From Branchiostoma floridae (Eukaryota > Chordata > Leptocardii > Amphioxiformes > Branchiostomatidae), in NCBI RefSeq assembly GCF_000003815.2, contig NC_049980.1, positions 10,832,623 through 10,896,622 on the forward strand: a stretch of 64,000 nucleotides of DNA, written 5' to 3'. Under the pieces are notes generated by a model. That model did no database searches and had not been told where the DNA came from. It saw only the letters and a list, made by a program, of their open reading frames with translations. This document shows, piece by piece, positions 22,560 to 33,140 of this stretch (the stretch's first letter is position 1; each line of letters starts with the position of its first letter). The translations under genes and the position numbers were made by a program.

Positions 22560-23643
22560 GATTTTTTGTCTTTTTTTCTTCGTAGAGGGTCTCCAGTACC
22601 CTCTCTTTTTGTTCTAATTCCTCCAGCAAACAAAGTGGGGGAGATCCCAAACTATCAATATCATTTTGTAATCTTCTTATTTCATCTAGTAATCGGTTTT
22701 CTTTCTCAAATATTTGTTTCTTCTTGAAGGATGTATATTTTATGCAGTGTCCTCGAAAGGCACACTTAAATGTATCCCATACAACTCTGGGTTCTGCTGA
22801 ACCTTTATTAAAGAGAAAAAATTCTTCAATAAACTTTCTTGTTTCTTTAAGAAACATGTTATCATTCAAAAGAGTGGAGTCAAATTTCCAATATCCAGGT
22901 CCGTGTTTGAGATCTCCAGGTACAACATTAAGAAAAATTAACCTATGATCAGATTTGAAGGATTCAGCTATAGCTACTTTAGTGACCTTTGGCAAGAGGG
23001 AAAAGGACACTAAAAAGTAATCCAATCTACTAGCCTGTTTTTGTCTCCTCCATGTGTATCTACGGGTTTCTGGATTATTTAAACGCCATACATCAACAAG
23101 ATCAAAAGTGGCAGACAATTCACGAATTGCCTGAGTAGCCTTGGGATGATAGTTTACAAAATGTTGTCCTGCTCTATCTTTTTTAGTATCAAGTACTGTA
23201 TTAAAGTCACCAGTTAGTATAATGTTTTCATTACAAGCCTCCATCTCCGAGATATTCTTTTGTATTTCCTCAAAAAAACCTTCATCATCCTTATTTTGAG
23301 CATATATGTTACATAAACAACATCGAAAATTACCACACTCTAAATCAATCAAAATATATCTGCCATAGTCTTTTCTAATTTCATGAATCTGGTATGAGAA
23401 ATTTTTCTGAAACATAATAAGTACCCCACAGCTATTGTTTGTTCCATGGTTAAACAAAATCTGACTGCCCCAATCTGTCGTCCACTGATTCTCTTTCTCA
23501 AAAGTTGAGTGGGTTTCCTGTAAGCAAATGACAGAGTGGGGCTTGTCTTTCAAAAACGTAAATGTTTCCATTCGCTTCGCATTGTTTCCTAACCCTCTGC
23601 AGTTAAAACTAGCGAGGGAAAATTCCTGTCCGGGCACCATCAT
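22522..23643 (-). CDS. LINE ORF2, AP-type endonuclease part
   Basis: 373 codons encoding the target-nicking endonuclease of the element. It shows FNCRGLGN near the start, the metal-binding LQETHS, TGDFNTVLD, and SDHRL near residue 245, the catalytic histidine motif of exonuclease/endonuclease/phosphatase folds. A lysine/glutamate-rich linker follows. The frame ends within the start of the RT frame, so this copy has either a frameshift mutation or an assembly error at the A-rich junction. Confidence 0.93.
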   Translation of the reverse strand: MMVPGQEFSLASFNCRGLGNNAKRMETFTFLKDKPHSVICLQETHSTFEKENQWTTDWGSQILFNHGTNNSCGVLIMFQKNFSYQIHEIRKDYGRYILIDLECGNFRCCLCNIYAQNKDDEGFFEEIQKNISEMEACNENIILTGDFNTVLDTKKDRAGQHFVNYHPKATQAIRELSATFDLVDVWRLNNPETRRYTWRRQKQASRLDYFLVSFSLLPKVTKVAIAESFKSDHRLIFLNVVPGDLKHGPGYWKFDSTLLNDNMFLKETRKFIEEFFLFNKGSAEPRVVWDTFKCAFRGHCIKYTSFKKKQIFEKENRLLDEIRRLQNDIDSLGSPPLCLLEELEQKERVLETLYEEKKTKNHVTFSRNMDEAR

Positions 23644-24054
23644 TTCATTTGCATAAATTACGTCTACCTATATAAATGCAAATTTCGCATACCATCATCA
23701 AAACAGGGTACACTAAATACCCCACAGCTGCACAATTATATCTGTCTGTGCCACATTCACAGCTGCACATTTTACGTAACACAGAAATACCCTACATATT
23801 TTCCGTGGGAAGTTGCAAATAAACTGGTAGTACACTGAAAAACATGAAATGAGTAAACAAAATATACACATACAAGTAACGAAAAAATTGACGAGGCTTC
23901 ACGGTAGTTCATTGGTCACTGTGCAGATACTATGAACTAGCCCCCTAAGTGAATCATCAATTTTAGAGCAATAAGTTACAGTTGCTGACAGGACATTGTG
24001 AAAAACAAAGTATGATTTTAAACAAGGAGCACCTTGTTTCAATGAATTCAAACT

Positions 24055-24897
24055 CTAGTCAAAACTTACGACTTTACCCTGTCCGTCACGCCAGTATCCA
24101 TTATAGAAGCGGTACTTTTTCCCTTCTTTATAGGCATGTCTCACTTTCTCCATCCACTTGCGCTTCTCTTGCAAATCTGTGACTGTGAGATCGTCAGTGA
24201 AGTAGTAAGGCTCGTCCTGTAGCTTTCTGCGTGCAGCTTTCATTATGGACACCTTATCCGCGTAACTGTTCAGCTTGAAGAGAATATGTTGGGGAACTCC
24301 GTCACTGTCGCTGTTTCTCGGACCATCTGGGTGTGCACGTTCAATCTTGATATGATCAAGTCCGAACTTGTCCTCTAAAATCTTCTCTACTGTAGAGACG
24401 CAGTTCTCTCCTTTCTGTACCTTGCGACCGATAATGCGAACGTTATTTCGACGTGAGAACCGCTCCAACTTGTTACATTTTGTTTGGAATTCCTCCACTG
24501 CTTGCTCTGTAGCTTTCAGCCTCTGTGTGATTGATTTAATCTGTTTGGCAGACTCGCGCTGAGTTGTCTCAGAGGCCTCCATTTTCTTTTCCATTTGCTC
24601 CATACGGGCTTCCAGGAGTTGAACATTTTTCTCCACGTTGTCTTCTAGAGCCCTTATCTCCTCCTGAAGCTCCTTCTGGCCTTCTAGGAGTTTCTTAAAC
24701 TGTTCCCTCACAAAGGCCTCGAACTCCGACGCGCCGGTAACATCGTCCAGGTCGTCGCCATGTTTCCCCTCCATGTGGCCGGCGGGTTCGTCCCTCTTTC
24801 TTGTCGACCCCCGCGTTGCACGAGTACTCATTTGGACAGTTTGGTACGCGTCTGCACCCAGGAAGGGTTGACACACAAGAGGCTTCTCAAAATTCAA
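24055..24897 (-). CDS. LINE ORF1, nucleic-acid-binding coiled-coil protein
   Basis: 280 codons. A basic N-terminal region (STRATRGSTRKRDE) is followed by a long heptad-rich coiled coil at about residues 60-140 (LLEGQKELQEEIRALEDNV...). Then come the RRM-like NNVRIIGRKV and a C-terminal domain with IKIERAHPDGPR. This is the order seen in L1 ORF1p, an RNA-binding trimer. Two starts are possible: the first methionine, or one 22 residues later (MSTRATRG). It is separated from the endonuclease frame by 411 nt. Confidence 0.92.
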   Translation of the reverse strand: MNFEKPLVCQPFLGADAYQTVQMSTRATRGSTRKRDEPAGHMEGKHGDDLDDVTGASEFEAFVREQFKKLLEGQKELQEEIRALEDNVEKNVQLLEARMEQMEKKMEASETTQRESAKQIKSITQRLKATEQAVEEFQTKCNKLERFSRRNNVRIIGRKVQKGENCVSTVEKILEDKFGLDHIKIERAHPDGPRNSDSDGVPQHILFKLNSYADKVSIMKAARRKLQDEPYYFTDDLTVTDLQEKRKWMEKVRHAYKEGKKYRFYNGYWRDGQGKVVSFD

Positions 24898-24975
24898 GCC
24901 GAACAGGCTCTAAATATGTCAAAAATTATCAACTTTGGGGAGCTACCTCAGTGACCGACTACTCCCGTGCTGCCA

Positions 24976-24983
24976 TGACGTCA
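24976..24983. promoter_or_regulatory. CRE-type palindrome at the LINE 5' end
   Basis: tgacgtca, a perfect cAMP-response-element palindrome, lies within the first 15 nt of the element. LINE promoters are internal and start near the first base, so a transcription-factor site here could matter for the element. Functional meaning is inference. Confidence 0.4.
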
Positions 24984-24989
24984 TCTCTC

Positions 24990-25005
24990 AAGTTACAATT
25001 AAGTT
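24990..25005. repeat. LINE target-site duplication, 5' copy
   Basis: Identical 16-mer to 19694-19709, marking the 5' boundary of the element. Confidence 0.93.
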
Positions 25006-25360
25006 AACTCTCATTCAGAATGACTCTTACTAAAATGGAATGAATTGAAATGAATATGAAACTTATACCTTGGAGTTTTTACTTTCATTCTACGAGTTGA
25101 ATATGCTGAAACAAGCATCAGTACAGCTGATCGCACAGAAAATATGTTTACCAAATTCCTTAATCCTTTAAAGCGGACTATATATCAAACACTGGAGATC
25201 AGGAGAAACTCTGCACACCTCTATAGCCGCCCTTAATAATCCACCTTCCCGTAGCTCGTACAGAGCCAATAAACCAGCATTATCTATCGATCCAGGTATG
25301 GTAACTACTTTCGGGCAATTTGCCTTTCTGCCATTAGAAAGATAAGTGCAGTTCTTAACA

Positions 25361-26700
25361 GCTTAGGAGTAGGCGGCTACCCGATATATGAGGCAGTAAC
25401 AGTGACAATATGTAGGGTACACGGTATAAACGTACTGCAGTAATCGATATAGACAGGAAACATTGGAGATGCAAAGAAACATGCATATTATCCTCCGTAC
25501 AGTACGTTTGACTGTAACAGAGAATTCTGCAATCGTATACATCGTGATAGACGACATTTGTTAGAACAGAATTTGCTGAATGAGAGTGAATATATGGTCC
25601 TTTGGAAAAGTACTGTCGTTCAACCCTTATCGTTGACACCGCTCCCACTCGGGCATTCAGTCAATTTCATGCAAACTTCGCCCAACCTTAGAAAAGTGCC
25701 TCTATCTTAAAACATTTATGCCTAAAATCTAAGTGTGCTCACATTAGATAAGAGCATGTCGTTACACTCTCTTTCCTCCGACACCGTTTTCAACATTTAG
25801 TACGGAAATTGGGCTTAGAAGAAGGCGGCTACCCGTTATATGAGGCAGTAACCATCACAATATTTGGGGTACACGGCGTAAACGTACTGTTAGTAATCAA
25901 TATAGACAGGAAATATTGGAGATGCAAAGAAACATATTATCCTCCGTGCACCGTGTGTAATTGGAACTGAGATTTAGGCAATCAGATACATGGTGATAGA
26001 GGACCTTTATTAGAACAATTTAATGTTATATGGTCCGTTGGAAAAAGACTATCGTTCAACTCTTATCCTCAACAACGTTCCCACTCAAGCATTAAGGCAA
26101 TTTCATGCAAACTTCGCCCAACCTTGAAAAGGCGCGGTTGTATACCGTCTATGCCTAAAATGTAAGTGTGCTCACATTAGATAATAGCGCGTGTCGTTTG
26201 ACACTTTCCTTCGACACCGTTTTCAACATTTAGTACAGAAATTGCGCTTAGGAGTAGGCGGATACCCGACATATGGGGCAGTAACCATTAAAATACCTGG
26301 GGCACACGGTGTAAACTTACTGAAGTAATCAATATAGACATGAAACATTAGAGATGCAAAGAAACATATTACCCTCCGTACACTACGTGTAACTGGAACA
26401 AAAGATTTCTGTAATCTTATACTAAGTAATAGATGGCCCTTGTTAAACTCTAGCAGAGCGGAATTTGCTGAATGGGGGTGAATACATTGCCCCCATAAAA
26501 ACCTCGTTCGACATTTACAGTCAACACCGTTCCCACTCAGGCATTCAGTCAATTTCATGCAAACTTCACCCAACCTTCAAAACACGCCTTTTTGTATACC
26601 ATCAATGCCTAAATCTAAGTGTGCTCACATTAGATAAGAGCGCAAGTCGTTACACTCTTTCCTCCGACACCGTTTTCAACATTTAGGACGGAAATTGGGC
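25361..26700. repeat. Tandem repeat, ~0.43-0.45 kb unit, three copies
   Basis: Units start at about 25363, 25814 and 26247 (periods near 450 and 433). Each carries taggagtaggcggctaccc-like text, gaggcagtaac, gtacacgg.gtaaac.tactg, tatagacaggaaa, agatgcaaagaaaca, tcctccgta, gcattcagtcaatttcatgc and ctaagtgtgctcacattaga. A fragment of a fourth unit ends near 26715. Short frames inside are not conserved between units. It lies immediately upstream of the LINE insertion site. Confidence 0.88.
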
Positions 26701-28012
26701 AATTTTATTCCAACCTCGTCCAGCCTCAAAACGTCCGTCTACTTCCAATCTGTAACTGTAATCTACAGGATAAATTCTAGCGAATACATCATGAGGAAAG
26801 AGGTCAGAGCGCGATCGAATGACTATAAACAAAAGCCCGGTCTTTCAAAGCAATGATGTATATTTATGTGACGGTGAAGCAAGCATTATTGGAACGGACT
26901 CGAGAGGGTCCTTTTATTTGGTCAGTTCGCACGCAGGCACGTACAATTATATTCCAATCGCCTTTTCCTTCAGTTGTGCTTACTTTAGTTGATGTATATT
27001 CTATCAAACTGTATATTTTATGTTTTATCGAATTGAAACTGAGCCAAGCTCCTAGTCAACTGACCCGGGAATCTTATCAAGTATCTTTACGTTAAGCCAT
27101 TATTGAGTGGCGTCATTTTAAACACCCTTATGTGCCAGTGGCCCGAGCACCATTGACAGTAATGACAGATAATTCTCATATAGTAAGCGCCACTGAAGAT
27201 ATGATCTTTGCACATAGAGGTCAAGTTCTTTGCCAAGTTCGTCTAAAACATATATTATTCAAACAGAAAATGTGGAGTTGTCGTTCTTATGGGGAAATGG
27301 TAGCCTCCTGTGCAGACCATCTTTGTGCGAATCTTTGTTTTTTTTGGGGGGGGTGGCGCTGATTCGCAAAACATCGTCCAGGTTCTCAAGACCACACTCG
27401 CAGCCACTGGGTTGACGTTACGTTTAGCAACATCGCTAGCAATCCGGGGGTCTACAGAGGCCACTCTCCTTCGCAGAAGGGGCCAAATTTGGCAAAGTCC
27501 TCTCAAAACTCCTTTGAATTTGACTTTGATCCCCTCTGCGTATAGGAAAATGACAGGGGCAGGGGACCAGAGAAACGGACTGACTCGACTTCGATCGACT
27601 GCAGAGAGAATCAGATTGCCGTTTCATGTCCCAATCATGCGTGTACACTTAATTACGGAGATCATTTGTCTACATCAGAAACATATCACCATTATACATG
27701 TACGTTCAGATAGATGTAGATAGTGAAGATGATACCTGTGTAAGTGGTTCGGGTACCACATGCAGTAGGGGATGTTACTAAAAGCGTCAGGGCTAAAAAA
27801 AAAATACAGCAGGGAGCCATGCAGGGTTTAGCCCACAGTGAATAACATATTTTGCCACACATGAAGGTAGTCAGGTGGGAAATTACACTTTCAGTACGTT
27901 TTAGTTTGAAAATTTCGTATCCTTGGCTTTTGAAGGAGGCGTGCCTACAAACACAGATTGCATCTTAAATGAGTTCGCATCAAAGTACGACATGCAAATG
28001 TATAAATTTTGC

Positions 28013-28203
28013 CTAGCCTTATGACATTGCTAATCACCAACGATGTTTACTCGTGTGTTCTTCCAATTCCTCAGTAAACGTACTTCTATTTTGACTCTAT
28101 TTTTAGAGTAATAATTCTGTCTAGCCTTATGACATTGCTAATCACCAACGATGTTTACTTGGGTGTCCTTCCAATTTCTTGGGAAGCGTACTTCTATTTT
28201 TAC
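28013..28203. repeat. Tandem duplication, 108-bp unit
   Basis: The block starting ctagccttatgacattgcta at 28013 recurs at 28121 with about 85% identity by eye. Confidence 0.85.
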
Positions 28204-28226
28204 TGCGTGAACACATAATCTACAAC

Positions 28227-28381
28227 CAGATCCTACGATGGCATAAGATGATACTAAACTGGCCAAGGAGTGTAGTCAGCCAAGAGGTGTACATTTGCCA
28301 TGTAGCGAAACACACCCCTATGCCGGCTTCAATCCTCTGGCAGCTTTGGATACTACCTTATGCTACCATAGAACCTGAGAT
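28227..28381. mobile_element. MITE-like element, relative of 42317-42493
   Basis: It shares agatgatactaaactggcc, aaggagtgtagtcagccaa, ccggcttca, tcctctggcagctttt/ggatact and cttatgctacc with the element at 42317, in the same order and orientation. The 28.2 kb copy has less clear terminal repeats. Confidence 0.75.
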
Positions 28382-28489
28382 TAAAGCACACATACATTCA
28401 CACGCGCGCATGCACACGTATGTCCAGATCACTGTTTCAGGCGAGTTTGCTTACAAGTAATCAAGAAAAAGAATTGGAAAACGTCGTAC

Positions 28490-28676
28490 CTTTGATTGGT
28501 CTTCTTCGGTCTCTGACGTGGATTCCCTCGATGAAAATAGGAGCGCACATGTAACACATCGGCTCTACCAGATAAATCAGCTTCTGTGGGGACAGATTGG
28601 TAAGTTGTCCGTACGGAACATACTCAGTGCCGTCCTTATATGAGGGGGCCATCCAATCACTAGGAGGGATAAACCA
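28490..28676 (-). CDS. Orphan coding exon, unknown family
   Basis: A 187-nt minus-strand stretch is open from the acceptor cgttcctcag to the donor aaag|gtacg. It reads WFIPPSDWMAPSYKDG, DGTEYVPYGQLTNLSP, then a hydrophobic LIYLVEPMCYMCAPIFIEGI and a basic VRDRRRPIK. It starts in phase 0 and ends in phase 1. The phase 1 end would splice in frame to the glutamate-receptor exon at 18329-18516. Alternatively, a weaker AG about 25 nt upstream would give a phase 1 start, compatible with the last cholinesterase exon found. I do not recognise the sequence as part of either family. Composition and splice sites look genuine. Confidence 0.5.
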
Positions 28677-30162
28677 CTGAGGAACGGAGGGGCGTTTCGC
28701 TGATCACGCAGTATTACCTCAATAAATCAGAAGGGTCGCCAGAGGATATTGCACTTACAATGTGTCTTCCACAGGGTGCTATTTATGAAGTTCAAGGGTA
28801 TGTGCTGAATTTCTGTGAAGCTAATATCGCTTTTATTTCAAACCATATAATTAAGCCTTTATAAACGCTATAATAAAAGTGATTTTGATTTCCCCAAGGA
28901 TAAACAATGACAAGACAAGACGATGACAGCATCCATCAGAAGTGGCCAAACACATGTGAAAGATGACACCAGGCCAAAATAAATTCAAAAAAGTTTTTAT
29001 TTTGTTTCTCATATGCATTCAACACAAGGACTTCATCTGTATTTCATCACTGAGAAAAAATTATTTTCTTTATCAAGGAAAAGATCAGCAAGTTCTCAAA
29101 ATTGATTAGAGCCAGGAAATTAATGAATAAGTAAAACAGAGTAATGGTTGATAATTATTATCTGTCCCAGAGGAATCGTACGCTCACACAGGTCGATACA
29201 GTGTACGTCTACAAAGTCTACATACTGCTCTGTTCTGTACAATACTTGCGGGCTGGAAATAATGTATTACAGGGAGCCAGGTATAACATCAACGTGAGAA
29301 AAATTGCCTCCTATAAAGTATCCTTTATGTACAATTTGTCAGTAATTGGTGGGAATGCCATCGTGTATACTTACAAATAAAAGTGACCAGATCTAGATGA
29401 TGAGAAATTCTCCCAGTGCAATATCATTTATATTTCTAAAACTAACACTGGGAATATCGTGGCACAAAACTCGTTAATGTAGCATCCTGGGACACCTGAT
29501 GGAATTGATTTTTTCTTCTCCCATGGGAAAGGGTGATGACAAGATGGAGTAGTACATCAGAGGAGATCAAGGACCACTAGGCATGGCGCCTGAGGGTTCG
29601 CACCTAACACAACAGTAGTTTGTATTGATGAAGTGCATTAGCACAAAAGCCCAACTGTGTCGATGATAAAAAACATGGTAACAACAGATTTAAGACAAAA
29701 ACAATACAATGAGAGAAACCAATTGCATCGCCGTAAACTCCTAAGAAAGCATCGTAAAAGAGTAACAAGGAACAACAGTACAGTTGTTTTTTTTTCAAAA
29801 CAAATTATGGTATATTTTTTGAGTGAACGAGAGCTGGTTATTTTATCTCTAAGCTACCGCTTTCTAAGTTATAGGGCATTACAGAGCACCATGGAATGGC
29901 ACGTACCATTATCTTTAGATCTATTTCTGTTGAGAAGCCCTGCCTTCTCGGAAAGCCCCTGGACAGAAAGACATAAGGGTGTGGTGCTTATGTTTCAAAC
30001 TCTGCTATCTTCATATCACCAATTGAACATCAAACGAAAAAAACTGCATTTTGTTTTCGTTTCTGAAACAGATCGATATACAAATACATTTCGGGTCAAG
30101 AATCAGGGCATCCAAATGTCATTCTTATGCACTTTCCCATACGTTTCTCTAACGTTTTAAAG
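28677..30162. other. Non-coding stretch
   Basis: AT-rich sequence without a recognisable exon on either strand. The 167-codon plus-strand frame at 29657-30160 is rich in K, R, S and T without domain signature or splice context, and part of it (ccttctcggaaagcccctgga near 29943) recurs near 31945, suggesting repeat-derived sequence. Confidence 0.45.
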
Positions 30163-30888
30163 GTTTAGCGAGTCACTGGTAAGTTACACCGATAGCAATG
30201 TCTAACACATATTGCCTGCTCCATGCCCAAGGGAATTGTTAATTGAACATACTGACTGAAGGTAGGTATCTTGCAGAAAACGTCTTTTATGCGACAAAAA
30301 AAAAAAAAAACATAAAACAGATGGCTTGTCACTTCTGGTTGATGAAAGTCGTCAATATACACAGCAGATGTAATCTCAACTAGTGGTGGATAATATAATT
30401 GTTTAAGTTTCGAGTAACGATTTGTAAAGATCGACTGTCATTGCAGGTGAGATCATAGTAAGATAAGATACGCAAATTAGATAGTGGTTCTTTTGGTTTG
30501 GTACGAAGGCGTTACCTTTGCAATTGTGTTTAGCGAGTCACTGGTAAGTTACACCGATAGCAATGTCTAACACATATTGCCTGCTCCATGCCCAAGGGAA
30601 TTGTTAATTGAACATACTGACTGAAGGTAGGTATCTTGCAGAAAACGTCTTTTATGCGACAAAAAAACATAAGACAGATGGCTTGTCACTTCTGGTTAAC
30701 GAAAGTGGTCAATATACACAGCAGATGTAATCTAAACTAGTGGTGGATAATATAATTGTTTAAGTTTCGAGTAACGATTTGTAAAGATCGACTGTCATTG
30801 CAGGTGAGATAGTAAGATAAGATACCCAAATTAGATCGTGGTACTTTTGGTTTGGTAGGAAGGCGTTACCTTTGCAATTGTGTTTAGC
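30163..30888. repeat. Recent tandem duplication, 365-bp unit
   Basis: Copy 1 is 30163-30527 and copy 2 is 30528 to about 30888, both starting gtttagcgagtcactggtaa. They are nearly identical; the main difference is an A-run of fourteen in copy 1 and seven in copy 2. No coding potential. Confidence 0.95.
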
Positions 30889-32489
30889 AGGAAGGGTGGT
30901 GACAAGTCAAACGATACTGTAGCAAAACGTTGTATGCAGTGATGCTGTCGCCCTTTATGTAGGATAACCTCATTGCCAATGTAGGTCCATTAAAGGTACA
31001 TTAAGCCGTCATCAACGCAATATCACTTCGATAAGGATCGTGAATAAATGCTGTTTTTATAGAATATTTCTTTTTCTTATTCTTTTGACATTTAGAGTCA
31101 TTTAATGATGTTAAGTTAAACTATGTTTTATCAAAACATATGAATCTGTTTGCCAATTCTAACGACGGAAACTCTACAGTACGATATGTATTTTCAAGGT
31201 CAGCCGCCACTAAAATGAATAGAAAATGGATGGAATGCCATCAATCATTGACCATAAATAGTAACTATCACATTTTATAACAAGCCTTTTGAGTGAAGTT
31301 GAAGCATTAGCACAAACCAACAGTTATTCAACGGAAAATTGTTATGATTTTAACTGTTGCTGGAGGTGTGGGTCATGTAAAGGTATATCCTGTTACCCAC
31401 ACCTCGCAGAACTTTTTCTGTAAAGTTTAATAAATAAATAAATAGAAACGGTTAGGATCAACCACTCCAATCTTGACTCAGAGATTGCATCAAGTCATCA
31501 ATAATGTATCTTAATGTCACTACTGCTTCCATATGACTCTTATATGACAATTATTTCTGATACAAAATTTATGATATGAAATAATCATATCGATCCCTGG
31601 GGTCTCATGTAGTGGAGGAGAGATCATTCTGAGTGACTCGAGTTTAAGATGAAGGCTCTGCCTCGAAGGACGTGCCCTCTGACCTCACTCGTGATTTTAG
31701 ACTTTATGTATGTATTTGTATGTACATCTGATCTGTATCTGAGTGTATGTTATTGTATCTGTTTATGTATTTGTATATACTGTATACATCACTGTATGAC
31801 ACACTTATTGTATCATCCCTGGAAGATTAGCTCAATCTGAGCTAAAGAGCATCTCAATAAACTCAATGAAGGCATTTCCTCCATCAGGAAAATCCAATTG
31901 GGGCTCTACGAGCAACCATCGTTGAAAAGCTCTGTAGAGCTTTCCTTCTCGGAAAGCCCCTGGACTGACTCTATCCAACTCTGCTATCTTAATCGATCTC
32001 ACCTTCTTCTGCGGTCTCCTGATTGAAGTGGGGTGAACGGAAAGGTCGAAGACCTCTAATTCTATCGGATGTTTCCTGGCGATCGCGCGCATGTCCGCGG
32101 GTTGTTACGATTAGGATCAGGATGCTCCACGACCCGGGCTCGTCCTCGATTCTACCAAGTCTGACCGAGTTGGGGTGGTGTGAATAAGCTGAACCCGAAT
32201 CAGCAGGAATCAAGCAGAACCAGCCGGAATGAAGTATTTGCAAAATTCGTGCCACATTCCGGTGGGAATTCCAAATGGACCGAATACCACTTCACACGAG
32301 AAGCGGGATGCCCTCTAAGGCCACAGCAAATAAATTTTATGGATGACATCCTATGCAGAGTGCAAAAATAATGAGATAGAGCGAAAAAAAAACAAGATTG
32401 GTTTAAAAAACAAGATAGCTAAATGTTCAACATAGACACCATAAACGTCGTAACAAGATTTGGAGTGACAAAACATGGCATCACAACTA

Positions 32490-32850
32490 ACAAGGCATGC
32501 ATTCCTGTATCAAAGAAGTGAACTAGTGTAGTAAAAGTGATACTAGTGTGGTACACTGGTATCACTTGTCAAGCTGGCAATTACAACCATGGCTTCCATA
32601 TTGGTGGCACTTTTACAACTATCCAACAAGTTTCACTTCTGCAACTATAGTCATAGCTACCTCCCTAGTGTCACATCTACAAGTATGATTCTTAGGCTAC
32701 AACACAACATGTTTGTCAATTTTGGTCAATCTGACCATCCCCGAAGAGGAAAAAAATTCTTGTTTTTTTTTTCTGAAATCAGGTGGAAATTAATGCGCGC
32801 GCTGATGTCATCCATAAAATTTACTTGCTGTGGCCTAAGTTAAATTTCTT
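32490..32850. repeat. Dispersed repeat, copy 2 (relative of 9090-9400)
   Basis: Same order of shared words as the 9.1 kb copy, ending in gcgctgatgtcatccata, then acttgctgtgg. The copies are diverged, so the family is not very young. Confidence 0.65.
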
Positions 32851-32858
32851 GTATATTT

Positions 32859-33140
32859 GTAGTGCATTCTAGAAATTCTCACTACAGTCCAAATACTTGT
32901 GTCCAATCTTGTGGCCGGTTTTCCATCGAATGAGATCAGAATGTTTCGAATAATGTTGTAATGCCTTAAAATGCGGTCGTACTGCAGTTAGAATAGTTAG
33001 AAATACACTTTGAATGTCGTTCGATATTTCTCCACCTCAAATGCACCTCGAAATTTTTGAGCATGACAAAATCATTCAGTACAGCCACAAAAATAGAAAC
33101 AAATATCTGGAATGCAGTGAGAATTTCTAGAATACACCAC
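32859..33140. mobile_element. MITE-like element with 25-bp terminal inverted repeats
   Basis: The left end gtagtgcattctagaaattc (continuing tcact, 32859-32883) and the right end 33116-33140 are inverted copies matching at 23 of 25 positions. The 232-bp interior is AT-rich and non-coding. Confidence 0.85.

Larger units (their letters stand above)
19710..24989 (-). mobile_element. Full-length L1/Tx1-type LINE retrotransposon
   Basis: A complete non-LTR element of about 5.3 kb, read on the minus strand. It has a 5' leader, ORF1 (24055-24897), an endonuclease frame (22522-23643), a reverse-transcriptase frame (19842-22559) and a poly(A) tail (poly(T) at 19710-19731). It is bounded by a perfect 16-bp duplication at 19694-19709 and 24990-25005, the mark of target-primed insertion. 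ORF1 with a coiled coil and RRM-like region, plus APE-type endonuclease, points to the L1/Tx1 group. Intact length, long open frames and the unmutated duplication mean a young insertion. It lies on the same strand as the upstream part of the glutamate receptor. Confidence 0.95.

Noticed and set aside
24760..25007. Plus-strand frames opposite LINE ORF1
   Set aside because: Antisense shadows of ORF1 and its leader.
29657..30160. 167-codon plus-strand frame
   Set aside because: Basic, low-complexity stretches without a domain; part of the sequence recurs at 31.9 kb, which suggests repeat DNA.
31832..32092. 86-codon minus-strand frame (RVSPGAFREGKLYRAFQRW)
   Set aside because: It looks somewhat protein-like, but no family was recognised, no convincing splice sites were found, and part of it is in a repeated segment.
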